A program made the translations under genes and the position numbers. A stretch of DNA of 64,000 nt from Malaya genurostris (Eukaryota; Arthropoda; Insecta; Diptera; Culicidae). Of this stretch, positions 12,285-23,999 are shown one piece after another. Position 1 is the stretch's first letter. The number at the start of each line of letters is the position of its first letter. The DNA is taken from NCBI RefSeq assembly GCF_030247185.1, contig NC_080572.1:126978405-127042404 (forward strand). Reading direction: 5' to 3'. The notes beneath the pieces are model-generated. The model saw nothing but the letters and a program-made list of their open reading frames with translations, had not been told where the DNA came from and did no database searches.

Positions 12285-12990
12285 TAAAAAATGTGAATTT
12301 CTATAACCCAAAGATTTTTATTCGATTTTGTTTTCAAAATATCTAGAAAACAGCTGCTCGCATCGTCTTAATGTCAAAGATCAATTTATTCAAAATTTCA
12401 TGAGTATTACATAAATAATAAATTTGGCCATAGCGAACCCAGACTAATTTAAAAAAAGACGTATTCTCATGAAATATCAATTTTCTCGATTTAGTTCCTC
12501 ATATATCTCAAAAATGACTGCATTTAGGAAAAGCTTCCTATGAGCTTTTTCATTGAACGTAGCTTTGATAATTATATTTCATTGCTCAAATACATTTATT
12601 TCCTTTATTTCGGAAATCGTTAACAAGTTTTTCCTCGGGAAACTTTTTTGTTTATCATCTCTCAAACTTTCTAAAACTTTATTTTTAATTTCACGAAAAA
12701 TCGGAACAGTGTATATTTTATTAGAAAGTTCAAATGATTACCTTTAACTTCTTCTTAGAAATATTTTTTGTAGAAGCTATAGATTTCTAGTTATAACTGT
12801 TTGAAAATGATGTAGCTAAAACGCATGCGCCTTTTTCAAAAAATAGTCTTGAGTGAAAAAAATCTTCAGACCAGTGAAAAATACTTCATTTGCTATACCG
12901 ATCACACATGTAAAGTCTAATGCATATTCAAGGGGGTCGTGCCAGAATTTTGTCATTTCTGGACAATTTGGCGTAGAATTGCTCATTACA
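12285..12990 (-). repeat. Right inverted arm of candidate transposon copy A
   Basis: Positions 12285-12790 are the inverted partner of 7432-8035. Beyond that, 12760-12990 still aligns in order with the corresponding 3' flank of copy B (47560-47800 read on the minus strand). Shared blocks include a TTTGAAAAT phrase, an ACGC(C)CTTTTT phrase, CGTGAGT/TTGAGTG, CATGTA and a TTTTGTCA phrase. The arm therefore probably extends to about 12990. Confidence 0.6.
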
Positions 12991-13044
12991 CTTTTAAAAC
13001 ATGTGTTGCATGATATTTGGTTCTCCGCCTCATGGGCGACTATT

Positions 13045-13317
13045 TTGTAGAGCATGCACCTCATTTATAGGTACTTTAAACACCTTAACGTACAAGAGTA
13101 ATCTATTACATATTACTCAGAATGTTCCTCCTATTCATCGATGATGTTTTAACTGTATCTAAGAATAATCTTCATCTACAGGTTCGACACTAACATCCGC
13201 CCGATTATCCTGATCTCTCATCTGTCAATCATCTTCATCGGAACTAACAAGTTGTTTTAGCTGTCACTACCTTTTTTTAAAACTTATTAAATATATAATT
13301 AAATTGAAAAAAAAATG
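13045..13317 (+). mobile_element. I-like retrotransposon 3' fragment
   Basis: This matches the last ORF2 codons and 3' untranslated region of the full-length I-like element (40290-40510). Blocks are GTAATCTATTACAT, TTCCTCCTATTCATCGA, CAGGTTCGACACTAAC and CATCTTCATCGGAACTAACA. It ends in an A-rich tail near 13310. Confidence 0.75.
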
Positions 13318-14062
13318 TTCAAAGATTAATGGGCAGCCATTTTTGTTTTCGGAAATAGAATGGTGAAGGTGATGTAAATAACAAAACGTAATTCTAGATG
13401 AAATTGTGCCATAAGTCATGGTGATATTTTGCTTCTAGTCTATCCTCCATTTCACCAATTCTCAAAAATTACTATTTTCGGATGAGTTATCAGTCAAACT
13501 CAAAGTGAAACGTCTTACTTTCCCCTAGAATCTGCGGGCCTTCCATGTCGATTATTACTGTAACATTCACCCGGGAAGTTGACGAGTTTTAAGGTGCATC
13601 CGAGCAATTCTAAAAATCTAAAAACATATTTCTGTATACGTCACCGACATGTATATTTTTTTTTAGCCGATAAAACGATTAACTTGGTATTGTACTCATA
13701 GAAGTATATCCCTAACCGAATTTCCTCTTTCATGATCTTAAGGTATTTTGTTTGGCTAGACCAGGCAAGCTGCCATTACAATATTTGGGGTTTGAGCGAT
13801 ATTAAACTGTTTTTGAAAAGAAAAATTAAACTTCCCTTAAATTCCACTATGGAGAATTTTTAACTATTTCGTTATAATACTAACTTAATAGTGACAGATA
13901 CCAGTATTTCGAAAGCTATTTGCATTCATCCTCAGTGTATCAGTTTAGAGGTCTTCTTGAAGAAAATTTGCTGGGCTATTTCTTTTATAGTAATGTAAGT
14001 AGATTAATCCAGGAAACTTAGTTCATGACAGGTAGTAACTGTATATGTGCTGCCTATACTTA
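13318..14062. other. No gene recognised
   Basis: AT-rich spacer with no open frame of interest and no repeat that I can match elsewhere in the window. Confidence 0.35.
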
Positions 14063-15165
14063 ACAGTTCGGCTGAAAAGTTCGTATCGTTTAATAGAAAC
14101 ACACATTTTTTTGCCAAAATTCGTTTTTATTATTCAACATAATTGCCATCAGAGGCGATACAGCGATTATAGCGATCTTCCAACTTTTCGATACCATTTT
14201 TGTAGTACGATTTGTCCTTTGCCTCAAAATAGGCCTCAGTTTCAGCGATTACCTCTTCATTGCTTCTAAATTTTTACCAGCGAGCATTCTCTTGAGGTCC
14301 GAGAACAGGAAAAAGTCACTGGGGGCCAAATCTGGAGAATACGGTGGATGAGGGTGCAATTCGAAGCCCAATTCGTTCAATTTCAGGATGGTTTTCATCG
14401 ACTTGTGACACGGTGCATTGTCTTGATGAAACAAAACCTTTTTCTTCTTCAAATGAGGCCGTTTTTTTTAAATTTCGTCCTTCAAACGCTCTAATAACGC
14501 TATATAATAGTCACTGTTGATGGTTTTTCCCTTTTCAAGGTAGTCGATGAAAATTATACCATGCGAGTCCCAAAATACAGACGCCATAACCTTACCGGCC
14601 GATTGTTGAGTTTTTCCACGCTTTGGGTTCGGTTCATCGCGTGCAGTCCACTCAGCTGACTGTCGATTGGACTCCGGAGTGAAGTGATGGAGCCATGTTT
14701 CGTCCATTCTTATGTATCGACGAAAAAAATCGGTTTTATTTCGATATAACAGCTCCAAACACTGCTCAGAATCATCAATTCGTTGTTGTTTTTGTCACCG
14801 CGTTCATCGTCTTCGGTGCTCATATGATCAGTACGAAATTTTGCAAATCACTTACGAATTGTTGCTTCGCCCGGTGCAGAGTCTGGATAACACTCATCAA
14901 GCCATTTTTTGGTATCGGCGGCACTTTTTTTTCATCAAAAAGTAGTGTTTCATCAACACTCCAAATTCCTTTTTTTTCCATTTTTTTCACAATAACAAAA
15001 GTAGCTTCACTCAAAATGCAATATCTCACAAACATCAGACATAATCAGACAGCTGTCAAATTTATACACGTATCTTTCGAAGGTTGGTACTAACTGAAAA
15101 TGGTATGGATTTAATTCTAGTGGCGCCCTCTCATATAAACGATACGAACTTTTCAGCCGATCTGT
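14063..15165 (-). mobile_element. Mariner element, internally deleted
   Basis: The element is bounded by 28-bp terminal inverted repeats: ACAGTTCGGCTGAAAAGTTC on the left, and its complement ending CAGCCGATCTGT on the right. It is flanked by TA (14061-14062 and 15166-15167), the standard mariner target duplication. At 1103 bp it is about 175 bp shorter than its sister at 20097-22952 once the insertion there is removed. The deletion removes the DNA-binding half of the transposase. Confidence 0.92.
14249..15001 (-). pseudogene. Mariner (DD34D) transposase, broken
   Basis: A mariner transposase binds the element's ends and catalyses cut-and-paste transposition through three aspartates. All three are visible here: D in RMDETWLHHFTPES (14690-14705), D in FHQDNAPCHKS (about 14400-14430), and the second D in YSPDLAPSDFF (about 14330), 34 residues after the second, hence DD34D. 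The reading is split. The N-terminus (about 14820-14995) is in another frame, a deletion of about 175 bp removes the segment from the GRPKE linker through the second helix-turn-helix (VTDEN...DQKQQ in the sister copy), and there is a break near 14455-14470. It cannot make a functional enzyme, but it could be moved by one. Confidence 0.9.
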
Positions 15166-15315
15166 TATTTGTTTTTCGTGTGTAGGTAGTTACTTGAAGA
15201 GCCAGTAATAGTTGTTACCTTGATCATGATTAAATCAAGAAATCGATTTTTTTATATATTACTAAACTTTCAGTTACGTTCAATATCCATGAGTTGGAAA
15301 TTTGTCTTGAAATGT

Positions 15316-15555
15316 TTATGTCATTTGCAGATAGTTCATAATCATCGATAAATTCATGTTCGGTTTGATTTGAGCTGGTAGCAGATGTTTGGTTTTGAGC
15401 GGATGTGCGACGTCTGGGTTGAAATCTATTGCAATTCTTTTTATATTTTCGGTTGGTTTGGTTAATGTCGTGATTGTTTTATTTTTCAACAGTTCTACTT
15501 TTTTTATCGAAGATTGTTCGAATTTATCGCTCTGGATAACCATGGAGCTTTCCAA
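15316..15555 (-). CDS. Unrecognised small open frame
   Basis: I do not recognise this 79-codon frame. The first ATG that would be used is at about 15543 (MVIQSDKFEQSS...), giving about 75 residues that end MNYLQMT before a stop. The composition (Lys, Ile, Asn and Thr mixed with hydrophobics, few repeats) looks more protein-like than most frames here. An in-frame stop lies a few codons upstream of the start. There is no domain, signal peptide or membrane segment. It could be a small host exon, a piece of an unrecognised transposable element, or chance. Confidence 0.2.
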   Translation of the reverse strand: MESSMVIQSDKFEQSSIKKVELLKNKTITTLTKPTENIKRIAIDFNPDVAHPLKTKHLLPAQIKPNMNLSMIMNYLQMT

Positions 15556-15583
15556 TATCGAATATGATTTTTTTTCTCTTTAA

Positions 15584-17427
<1,844 letters not shown>

Positions 17428-17919
17428 TAAAGAATTCGCGAGCCGCTTAGTCATATATCAATCGAATTTAGATGATTTTGATTGGATTGGTTGCAAATGA
17501 AAGACCTTTTTCTTAGTCAGTACACTATTGTTTTCGTTCTTTGATCCGTTGTTCACTTTTTGAGTTATACAAAGTTTTATGTCAACATTTACAGAATTTT
17601 GACAAGTCAAAGTTTGTTGAAATCCGTCCATTTTTAACGGAGATATTGACATTTTTGTGAAAGTGACTTGTCCTCTCTATCCTAATAAACGGAATTCTGA
17701 CTGTTTCATGATTAAGCGATTGCAATTGTTTCTAAGCACTTAAAACACTGAGTACAGCAACCTTTTTCAGGACATTTGGCAAGGTTTCGAATTTAGCACG
17801 GTTCATTTTTGGCAACATAATAGTTGGAATATGATATATTTAAGAGATGGCAGTATTTTCCAATTCAAAACTATTTTATATTCAAATTGATTTGAACTTC
17901 TTTCAGCAATAAATGCTGA

Positions 17920-18310
17920 AAAAACAAGACTTCCTACGGACATATACCGTTCAAATCAGTTCGTGGAGATCAGCACATGTCTGTGCGTGTATATGCGAGT
18001 GTAACGAATAGTGTCCTTCAGTTTTCTCTCGATAGTTTAACCGATTTATACAAACTTAGATTCATATGGAAGGTCCTATGTTCCCATACAAAGTTTTTTT
18101 TTAATTTGAGTTGAACTGTTCTGAGGTTTATTAGGCTATAAAGCTTTACTCAAAAATTAGAACGAATACAATTAGGTGTCACATCTCAAGATATCTTATT
18201 TTCAACTTCTCGTGAGAATAGTAAATATCTTCAACGATAGGATTGACTGGTTCCGTTTTGCTCAATCAAATTAATATTAGCTCTCACAATCAGTGTAATA
18301 ATGCCTTTCT
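17920..18310 (+). mobile_element. Decayed MITE family M copy (possible)
   Basis: It has family-like order but is heavily worn: TCAGTTCGTGGAGATCAGC, a (TG)-rich tract, TTTTCTCTCGATAGTTTAACC and GATTCATATGGAAGGTCC, then TTCCCATACAAAG. The ends are not clear. Confidence 0.4.
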
Positions 18311-20094
18311 TCTACTTCTGTACGACGTATAAACTGTTGCGTGAAAGTTTATGTTATTGGTTGTCAGAGATCATTCAACCGTGTAGCAGCCAGAACACGT
18401 ATAAATTTTGTGAAAGTTCTTAGAAATTACCATTAGGACTACATTGTGATTGTTGATTGTATATTAAAAAACAAATAGAATCAAATAAGAGAATTTATTC
18501 ATCCATCTCTTCCTAACGGAAAATCTATATGAATTTTGATCCAATTAAGATTAAGGTTTGACTTTTTCACTATTGGAATCATAGAGCTATCGCATTGTTG
18601 TTATTGCCTACTTGTTATTTCAGTAGTTGGGATCTTGTTTAGATGAGACTGTTGTATTGTTGTTAATTTTTGTCTACGAGGTATGGGAGTTGTTTGGGGC
18701 TGTGTAGAGGTAGTAGGGAAGAGTCGTCTGAACCATTGATCACTTGACATCTTTTTCTAACTGTAAATTTAAAAATTACGCACTCAGTCTTTTATCCGAA
18801 CTTGAGACCGGCACAGTTGATACGAAATTCTCAACTTCTGTATGTATGTATGTATGTATGTGTGTAGCCACCATCAATTCAAGGCATTGCCTGTGTTTGC
18901 GAGTAGACTTACAGTAGATCCGAATTTGATTATCAAATAGCTTTCATATAACTGCTGTTAAGAAGGACAAAATGGGTTTTGAGGACCCGGTGCCTTCCAG
19001 CAAGAACATCCTGCCATATAATAAAGAATTTCGCTATACCAACTTAAACCCGCCTGATTATTCGTTTGTTAGAAGGGTGCGTCTTACTCATTTCAGACCT
19101 TCAGGGAGAAACACAAAGCTTCCCCCACGTGACTCAGGTTGGCAATCCACTCCATCATCCAATTATTCACTTGTAAGATACCCTGATGCAACAGAACAAA
19201 TTTTAAAGCTTTTACTGCTTTTAGGCAGCATGAAAGTTTTCTCAGAACTTGTTCTGTACGTTCAAATTGAAAAAAGTGCCACGCGAACCTTAGAGCTTTT
19301 ATAAAGTGAGTATTTTTTAGGTACAGTGGAACTTTTGGTTGCTTGGAGAGACGACGCTTAAATTTTAATTTGATATTGATCTTATCAACATTAATGTTGA
19401 TCTTATGAACATTCTTCACTCTCGTTCCATTACGGTAATCGCCTTGAACCATGATCTAGTTGCCAGTTATTATGTGCGCTTAGTGTAATCTAAATTATTA
19501 GAAAGCAAAAATGCAAGGAAAATCTCTTAGTTTGAGCTTAGCGCTTCTACAGCACAATCTTTTTATTAATTCATTCAAAAATATTCCGATTAATTCAACT
19601 CGCGCCTGCGATGACCAATACTTTTCATCTGACTCCATTGAACATAATTCATCAACTGGCAAATGATATCAGAACTTTTTCTCCTGCCTACAGCGGTTTT
19701 CTAGAACATATAAGTGAACATTCCGTCATCATGGTAAACAATAATTTTGTATACAATTAAGCACGTGGCTCGAAATGACAAATCACATGGATCAAGTATG
19801 CATGTGAAATCTCCACACAAATCTACTGGTTCCGCGCCAACGATTTTTTCAACGATCTAGTATTCTATTCTTCGACGGTCAAGCACTTATGCAATTCGCG
19901 CGCCAAACATCAATCGTAGATCTAGCAATCATTGACGATTTTTTCAGCGGAAAATTCCATTGTCCATACAAAACAACTTTATGGATTTTTCCCACTTTTC
20001 CGGCAAGTTTTCCTAATTTTTTTGATGTACGAAACCGGTGGGGGTAAAAACTGATCAAACAAAAATGAAACATGTAAATCCGTCAATCCGTTCT
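18311..20094. other. No gene recognised
   Basis: Apparently unique spacer. Overlapping open frames on both strands at 18972-19452 (110 and 119 codons) have no recognisable domain. A (TATG)n run sits at 18841-18862. Confidence 0.35.
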
Positions 20095-20445
20095 TAACAG
20101 ATCGGCTGAAAAGTTCGTGTCGTTTCTATGAGAGGGCGCCACTAGAAGTAAATCCATACCATTTTCAGTTAGTACCAACCTTCAAAAGATACGTGTATAC
20201 ATTTGACAGCTGTCTGATTATTGGTTTATTTATTTTATTTATTTATTTATTTATTTCTTATTGGGTTCATCGGACATATGTATAAATGAACCGACAGAGT
20301 GGGAAAAAGCCCATATGAGTTGAACAAATTTCATGCCATTCTCAGACAGGCGCAAAAACCACTATCTTTTAAACAACAAACACAAAACAAAAAGTAATTA
20401 CAATGCGTCAAGTGGAATAAATTAACACATAGAAAAAAATAGTCC

Positions 20446-21798
20446 TTATAATATAGTTCGTTTCATTCTTTCTGCGAAGCGACGGGAAGGCTCATCAAAC
20501 TCAAAAATTGCTTCAACAGAAGTAAAAGCTCGTGTGCACGCAGTTATAGGTTCGTTACTTCCAAATAAAGTTCTGTGGAATCCGTTTTGAAGTAGAGTCG
20601 TATATCGCAATGATCTGCTTGGTACTCGAAAACTAATTTTGCTACGCAATTCTGGAGCATCGATCTCCCCGTTTATTAATTTCGCAATGGTCAATGCTTG
20701 TTGAATTTTTCTTCGGCGCTGTAAAGTATCGATTCCCAATAATTGGCATCTGTCCGGGTATGGTGGCAAGTTTACAGGATCTCTCCAAGGCTACGACATT
20801 TGCCTTGGAGAGATCCTGTAAACTTGCCACCATACCCGGGCAGATGCCAATTATGCCATGCGAACAAAACGTTTCTGAACACGTTCAAGTCTAAGGCTCC
20901 ACGATATTTGATACGGACACCAGATTACTGAAGCATTTTCCAGAATCGGACGGACGAGTGAGCAATATAAAGCCTTCAAGCAAAGCGGATCTTTGAAGTC
21001 TTTAGCAATTTAGAGATGAATCCCAGCTGACGGGAAGCTTTCGAAATAACTAGCGACCGTTGGACATCGAACGTCAATTTGGCATCCAGTTGTACACCAA
21101 GATCACACACCTGAGTCACTCTAGATAAAATTGTTCCATCAATGTTATAGTCGAATATAATGGGACGTAGAATCCGATGAAATGTGATAACTTGGCATTT
21201 GGTTACATTGATAATGAGTTTATTTTCCTTGCACCAATTTGCGAACCTTGTAAGCAAATCTTGCAGTCGTTGGCAATCCTCAACACTACGAACGGCGAGA
21301 TACAGTTTCAAATCATCTGCGTAGATTAATTCACAACCGGATCCCAAGAGTAATGCAACATCGTTGAAAAATACTACAAATAGCAAGGGTCCCAAGTTGC
21401 TACCTTGCGGAACACCTGATTTATTCGAGAATTCGGACGACGCAACGTTATTGATTTTCATACGCAGTTGTCTATCGGAAAGATATGAGTTCAGCCAAGA
21501 CACGAGTTGCGATGATAAACCAAGTCGAGATAATTTACACAACAGTATTCGATGATCAATCTTGTCAAACGCTGCTTTTAGATCGGTGTAGATCACATCC
21601 ATTTGTGCTTTTGCCTCCATACTAGAAATACATTCAGACGTTAAGGTTAACAAATTCGTTGTAACTGATCTACCAAGCATAAAACCGTGTTGATCAAATG
21701 AAATGTAATTCTTTGCACGATCTAAAATAGCACCACTCACAATTATCTCGAATAATTTCGATGAGGCCGAGTTATTCCTCGATAATTTGCGACATTTC
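20446..21798 (-). pseudogene. Reverse transcriptase (ORF2 C-terminal part), broken
   Basis: This is the reverse transcriptase that would copy the element's RNA at the target site. The longest open part (20976-21740) carries the motifs QHGFMLGRSVTTNLL, VIYTDLKAAFDKIDH (catalytic Asp in the first palm motif), SGVPQGSNLGPLLF, LIYADDLKLYL (the YADD catalytic pair) and the thumb region CQVITFHR...DLGVQLDAKL. Downstream, 20446-20769 continues with LGIDTLQRRRKIQQALTIA to the stop. A frame break near 21765 separates NYRGIT from SSKLFE. An inverted duplication at 20738-20857 disrupts the C-terminal part. No endonuclease domain is present because of the 5' truncation. Confidence 0.88.
20738..20857. repeat. 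Inverted duplication (hairpin) in the retrotransposon
   Basis: Two arms of about 53 bp, reverse complements with about two differences, are separated by a loop of about 10 bp (TACGACATTT). The arms share CATCTGTCCGGGTATGGTGG and AAGTTTACAGGATCTCTCC. One arm is the normal coding text (LPPYPDRCQLLG) and the other is its inverted copy, inserted between FVRMA and the LPW segment. Confidence 0.92.
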
Positions 21799-21851
21799 GT
21801 TTGTGAGATATTGCATTTTGAGTGAAGCTACTTTTGTTATTGTGAAAAAAA

Positions 21852-22900
21852 ATGGAAAAAAGGAATTTCGTGTGTTGATGAAACACTACTTTTTGATGAA
21901 AAAAAGTACCGCCGATACCAAAAAATGGCTTGATGAGTGTTATCCAGACTCTGCACCGGGCGAAGCAACAATTCGTAAGTGGTTTGCAAAATTTCGTACT
22001 GGTCACATGAGCACCGAAGACGATGAACGCACTGGACGTCCAAAAGAGGCTGTTACCGATGAAAACGTGAAAAAAATCCACAAAATGATTTTCAATGACC
22101 GTAAAGTGAAGTTGATCGAGATAGCTGACACCCTAAAGATATCAAAGGAACGTGTTGGACATATTATTCACGAATATTTGGATATGAGAAAGCTTTGTGC
22201 AAAATGGGTGCCGCGTGAGCTCACAATCGATCAAAAACAACAACGAATTGATGATTCTGAGCAGTGTTTGGAGCTGTTATATCGAAATAAAACCGATTTT
22301 TTCGTCGATATATAACAATGGACGAAACATGGCTCCATCACTTCACTCCGGAGTCCAATCGACAGTCAGCTGAGTGGACTGCACGCGATGAACCGAACCC
22401 AAAGCGTGGAAAGACTCAACAATCGGCCGGCAAGGTTATGGCGTTTGTATTTTGGGATTCGCATAGTATAATTTTCATCGACTACCTTGAATAGGGAAAA
22501 ACCATCAACAGTGACTATTATATAGCGTTATTAGAGCGTTTGAAGGACGAAATTTCAAAAAAACGAAGAAGAAAAAAGTTTTGTTTCATCAAGACAATGG
22601 ACCGTGTCACAAGTCGATGAAAACCATGCTGAAATTGAACGAATTCGGCTTCGAATTGCTCCCTCATCCACCGTATTCTCCAGATTTGGCCCCCAGTGAC
22701 TTTTTCCTGTTCTCAGACCTCAAGAGAATGCTCGCTGGTAAAAAAAATTAGAAACAATGAAGAGGTAATCGCTGAAACTGAGGCCTATTTTGAGGCAAAG
22801 GACAAATCGTACTACAAAATGGTATCGAAAAGTTGGAAGATCGCTATAATCGCTGTATCGCCTCTGATGGCAATTATGTTGAATAATTGAAACGAATTTT
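21852..22900 (+). pseudogene. Mariner (DD34D) transposase, nearly full but broken
   Basis: This copy keeps the N-terminal DNA-binding half missing from the 14063 copy: KKWLDECYPDSAPGEATIRK (first helix-turn-helix), the linker ERTGRPKEAV, ADTLKISKERVGHIIHEY (second helix-turn-helix), and the block ending VPRELTIDQKQQ. An open frame covers about 21855-22315. A frame change then occurs just before the first catalytic Asp (MDETWLHHF, about 22318). A stop interrupts the phrase FIDYLE (about 22490), and A-run indels near 22560 and 22745 shift the frame again around the second (HQDN) and third (SPDLAPSD) catalytic aspartates. The start codon region also shows a shift in an A-run (21840-21860). Confidence 0.9.
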
Positions 22901-22981
22901 GGCAAAAAATGTGTGTTTCTATTAAACGATACGAACTTTTCAGCCGAACTGTTACGTGCGATTACAAAGAATGACCTCTGC

Positions 22982-23089
<108 letters not shown>

Positions 23090-23216
23090 AGACGATAATA
23101 TATGAAGTAATATGCTATGATACAATATATAACAGTTGATGTCGCAGTATAAGTTATGCTCCTCTTTCGTCGCTGTACTGCAGGAAATATATCTTTTTAA
23201 TAATAATAATAATAAG

Positions 23217-23248
<32 letters not shown>

Positions 23249-23250
23249 TA

Positions 23251-23990
23251 TATAATACAATGTAAAATAATTCAATACAGTATATAACAAATAATGCAAC
23301 AAACAACAGAACCACATGTTGCAATATACTGTGATAAATATTGCACTTTAGGATGGGCTTCAACCTACAAGCCATTTCGTACCCTCTCATTCTGCTACTA
23401 ACACAGAAGGCAATAGCACCCAGTCGACGCCGTTCTATTGACCAAATGTCATCATAGACGCTCGGGGAGGCATGAGATAGGAACTTGTGAGGACTTAGCT
23501 GTCTCACCATTTGACAACCTGATACGTAATTCACATCCTCTATACATAATCTAAATACACTTTATGTTTCATTGCATCAGATTATTTTAAGGAATCGTTT
23601 CTTTCATTTAATACTTCGACAAAAAATTATAAATAATTCGGGAATTTGAACAAGTCTTACCATATTCTTCGAAAATAATGTCCTTTTAAACAGCGGGTAA
23701 AAACCAGTAGACATCAAAAATATTAGGTGTATACGGATATGCATTCAAGATTCAAAATTTCCAGCAAATGTGGTGGAGCTACATGAGCTCGTTTTTCCAT
23801 CTCTCAGTTAACTCTTAAGCTCGAGTTTTTCCATCTCTCAGTTAACTCTTAAGAGTCGAGTAGTCGAGTTTTAATACTACCGCTTTGTTTTACAATTTTC
23901 AATCTAGTTCCATAGAAGAAAATTATCGGTTATCGCTACGTTTAATTCGAATACACAATCGCGTTTTTCGTTGTTGTGCAAAATGCGACG
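23251..23990. other. No gene recognised; short tandem duplication
   Basis: Apparently unique sequence. At about 23789-23860 a 32-bp unit (GTTTTTCCATCTCTCAGTTA, then ACTCTTAAG) occurs twice in tandem. Confidence 0.4.
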
Positions 23991-23999
23991 TCATGAAAA

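Larger units (their letters stand above)
20222..21800 (-). mobile_element. 5'-truncated non-LTR retrotransposon inside the mariner
   Basis: The 3' end is a (TAAA)n-type tail (read as TTTATTTATTT on the plus strand at 20224-20257). The 5' end is cut off within the reverse transcriptase, at the phrase NVANYRGIT (about 21785-21798). The host mariner seems to have lost about 8 bp at the junction rather than gaining a clean target duplication. The clade is a CR1/Jockey-group element by its reverse transcriptase motifs, not resolved further. Confidence 0.85.
20097..22952 (+). mobile_element. Mariner element split by a retrotransposon
   Basis: The same family as 14063-15165: the left end ACAGATCGGCTGAAAAGTTC and the right end CAGCCGAACTGT sit between TA dinucleotides (20095-20096 and 22953-22954). 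The left part (20097-20221) holds the 5' untranslated region and stops in the phrase GACAGCTGTCTGATTAT. The right part resumes at about 21801 with TTTGTGAGATATTGC. About 1.58 kb of non-LTR retrotransposon lies between. Without it the mariner is about 1.28 kb. Confidence 0.92.

Noticed and set aside
18972..19452. Frames of 110 and 119 codons on opposite strands
   Set aside because: Mutually overlapping and without any recognisable motif or splice context.
20097..20221. A separate short mariner MITE
   Set aside because: Its text continues directly into 21801-22952 once the retrotransposon is removed, so it is the left end of one interrupted mariner.
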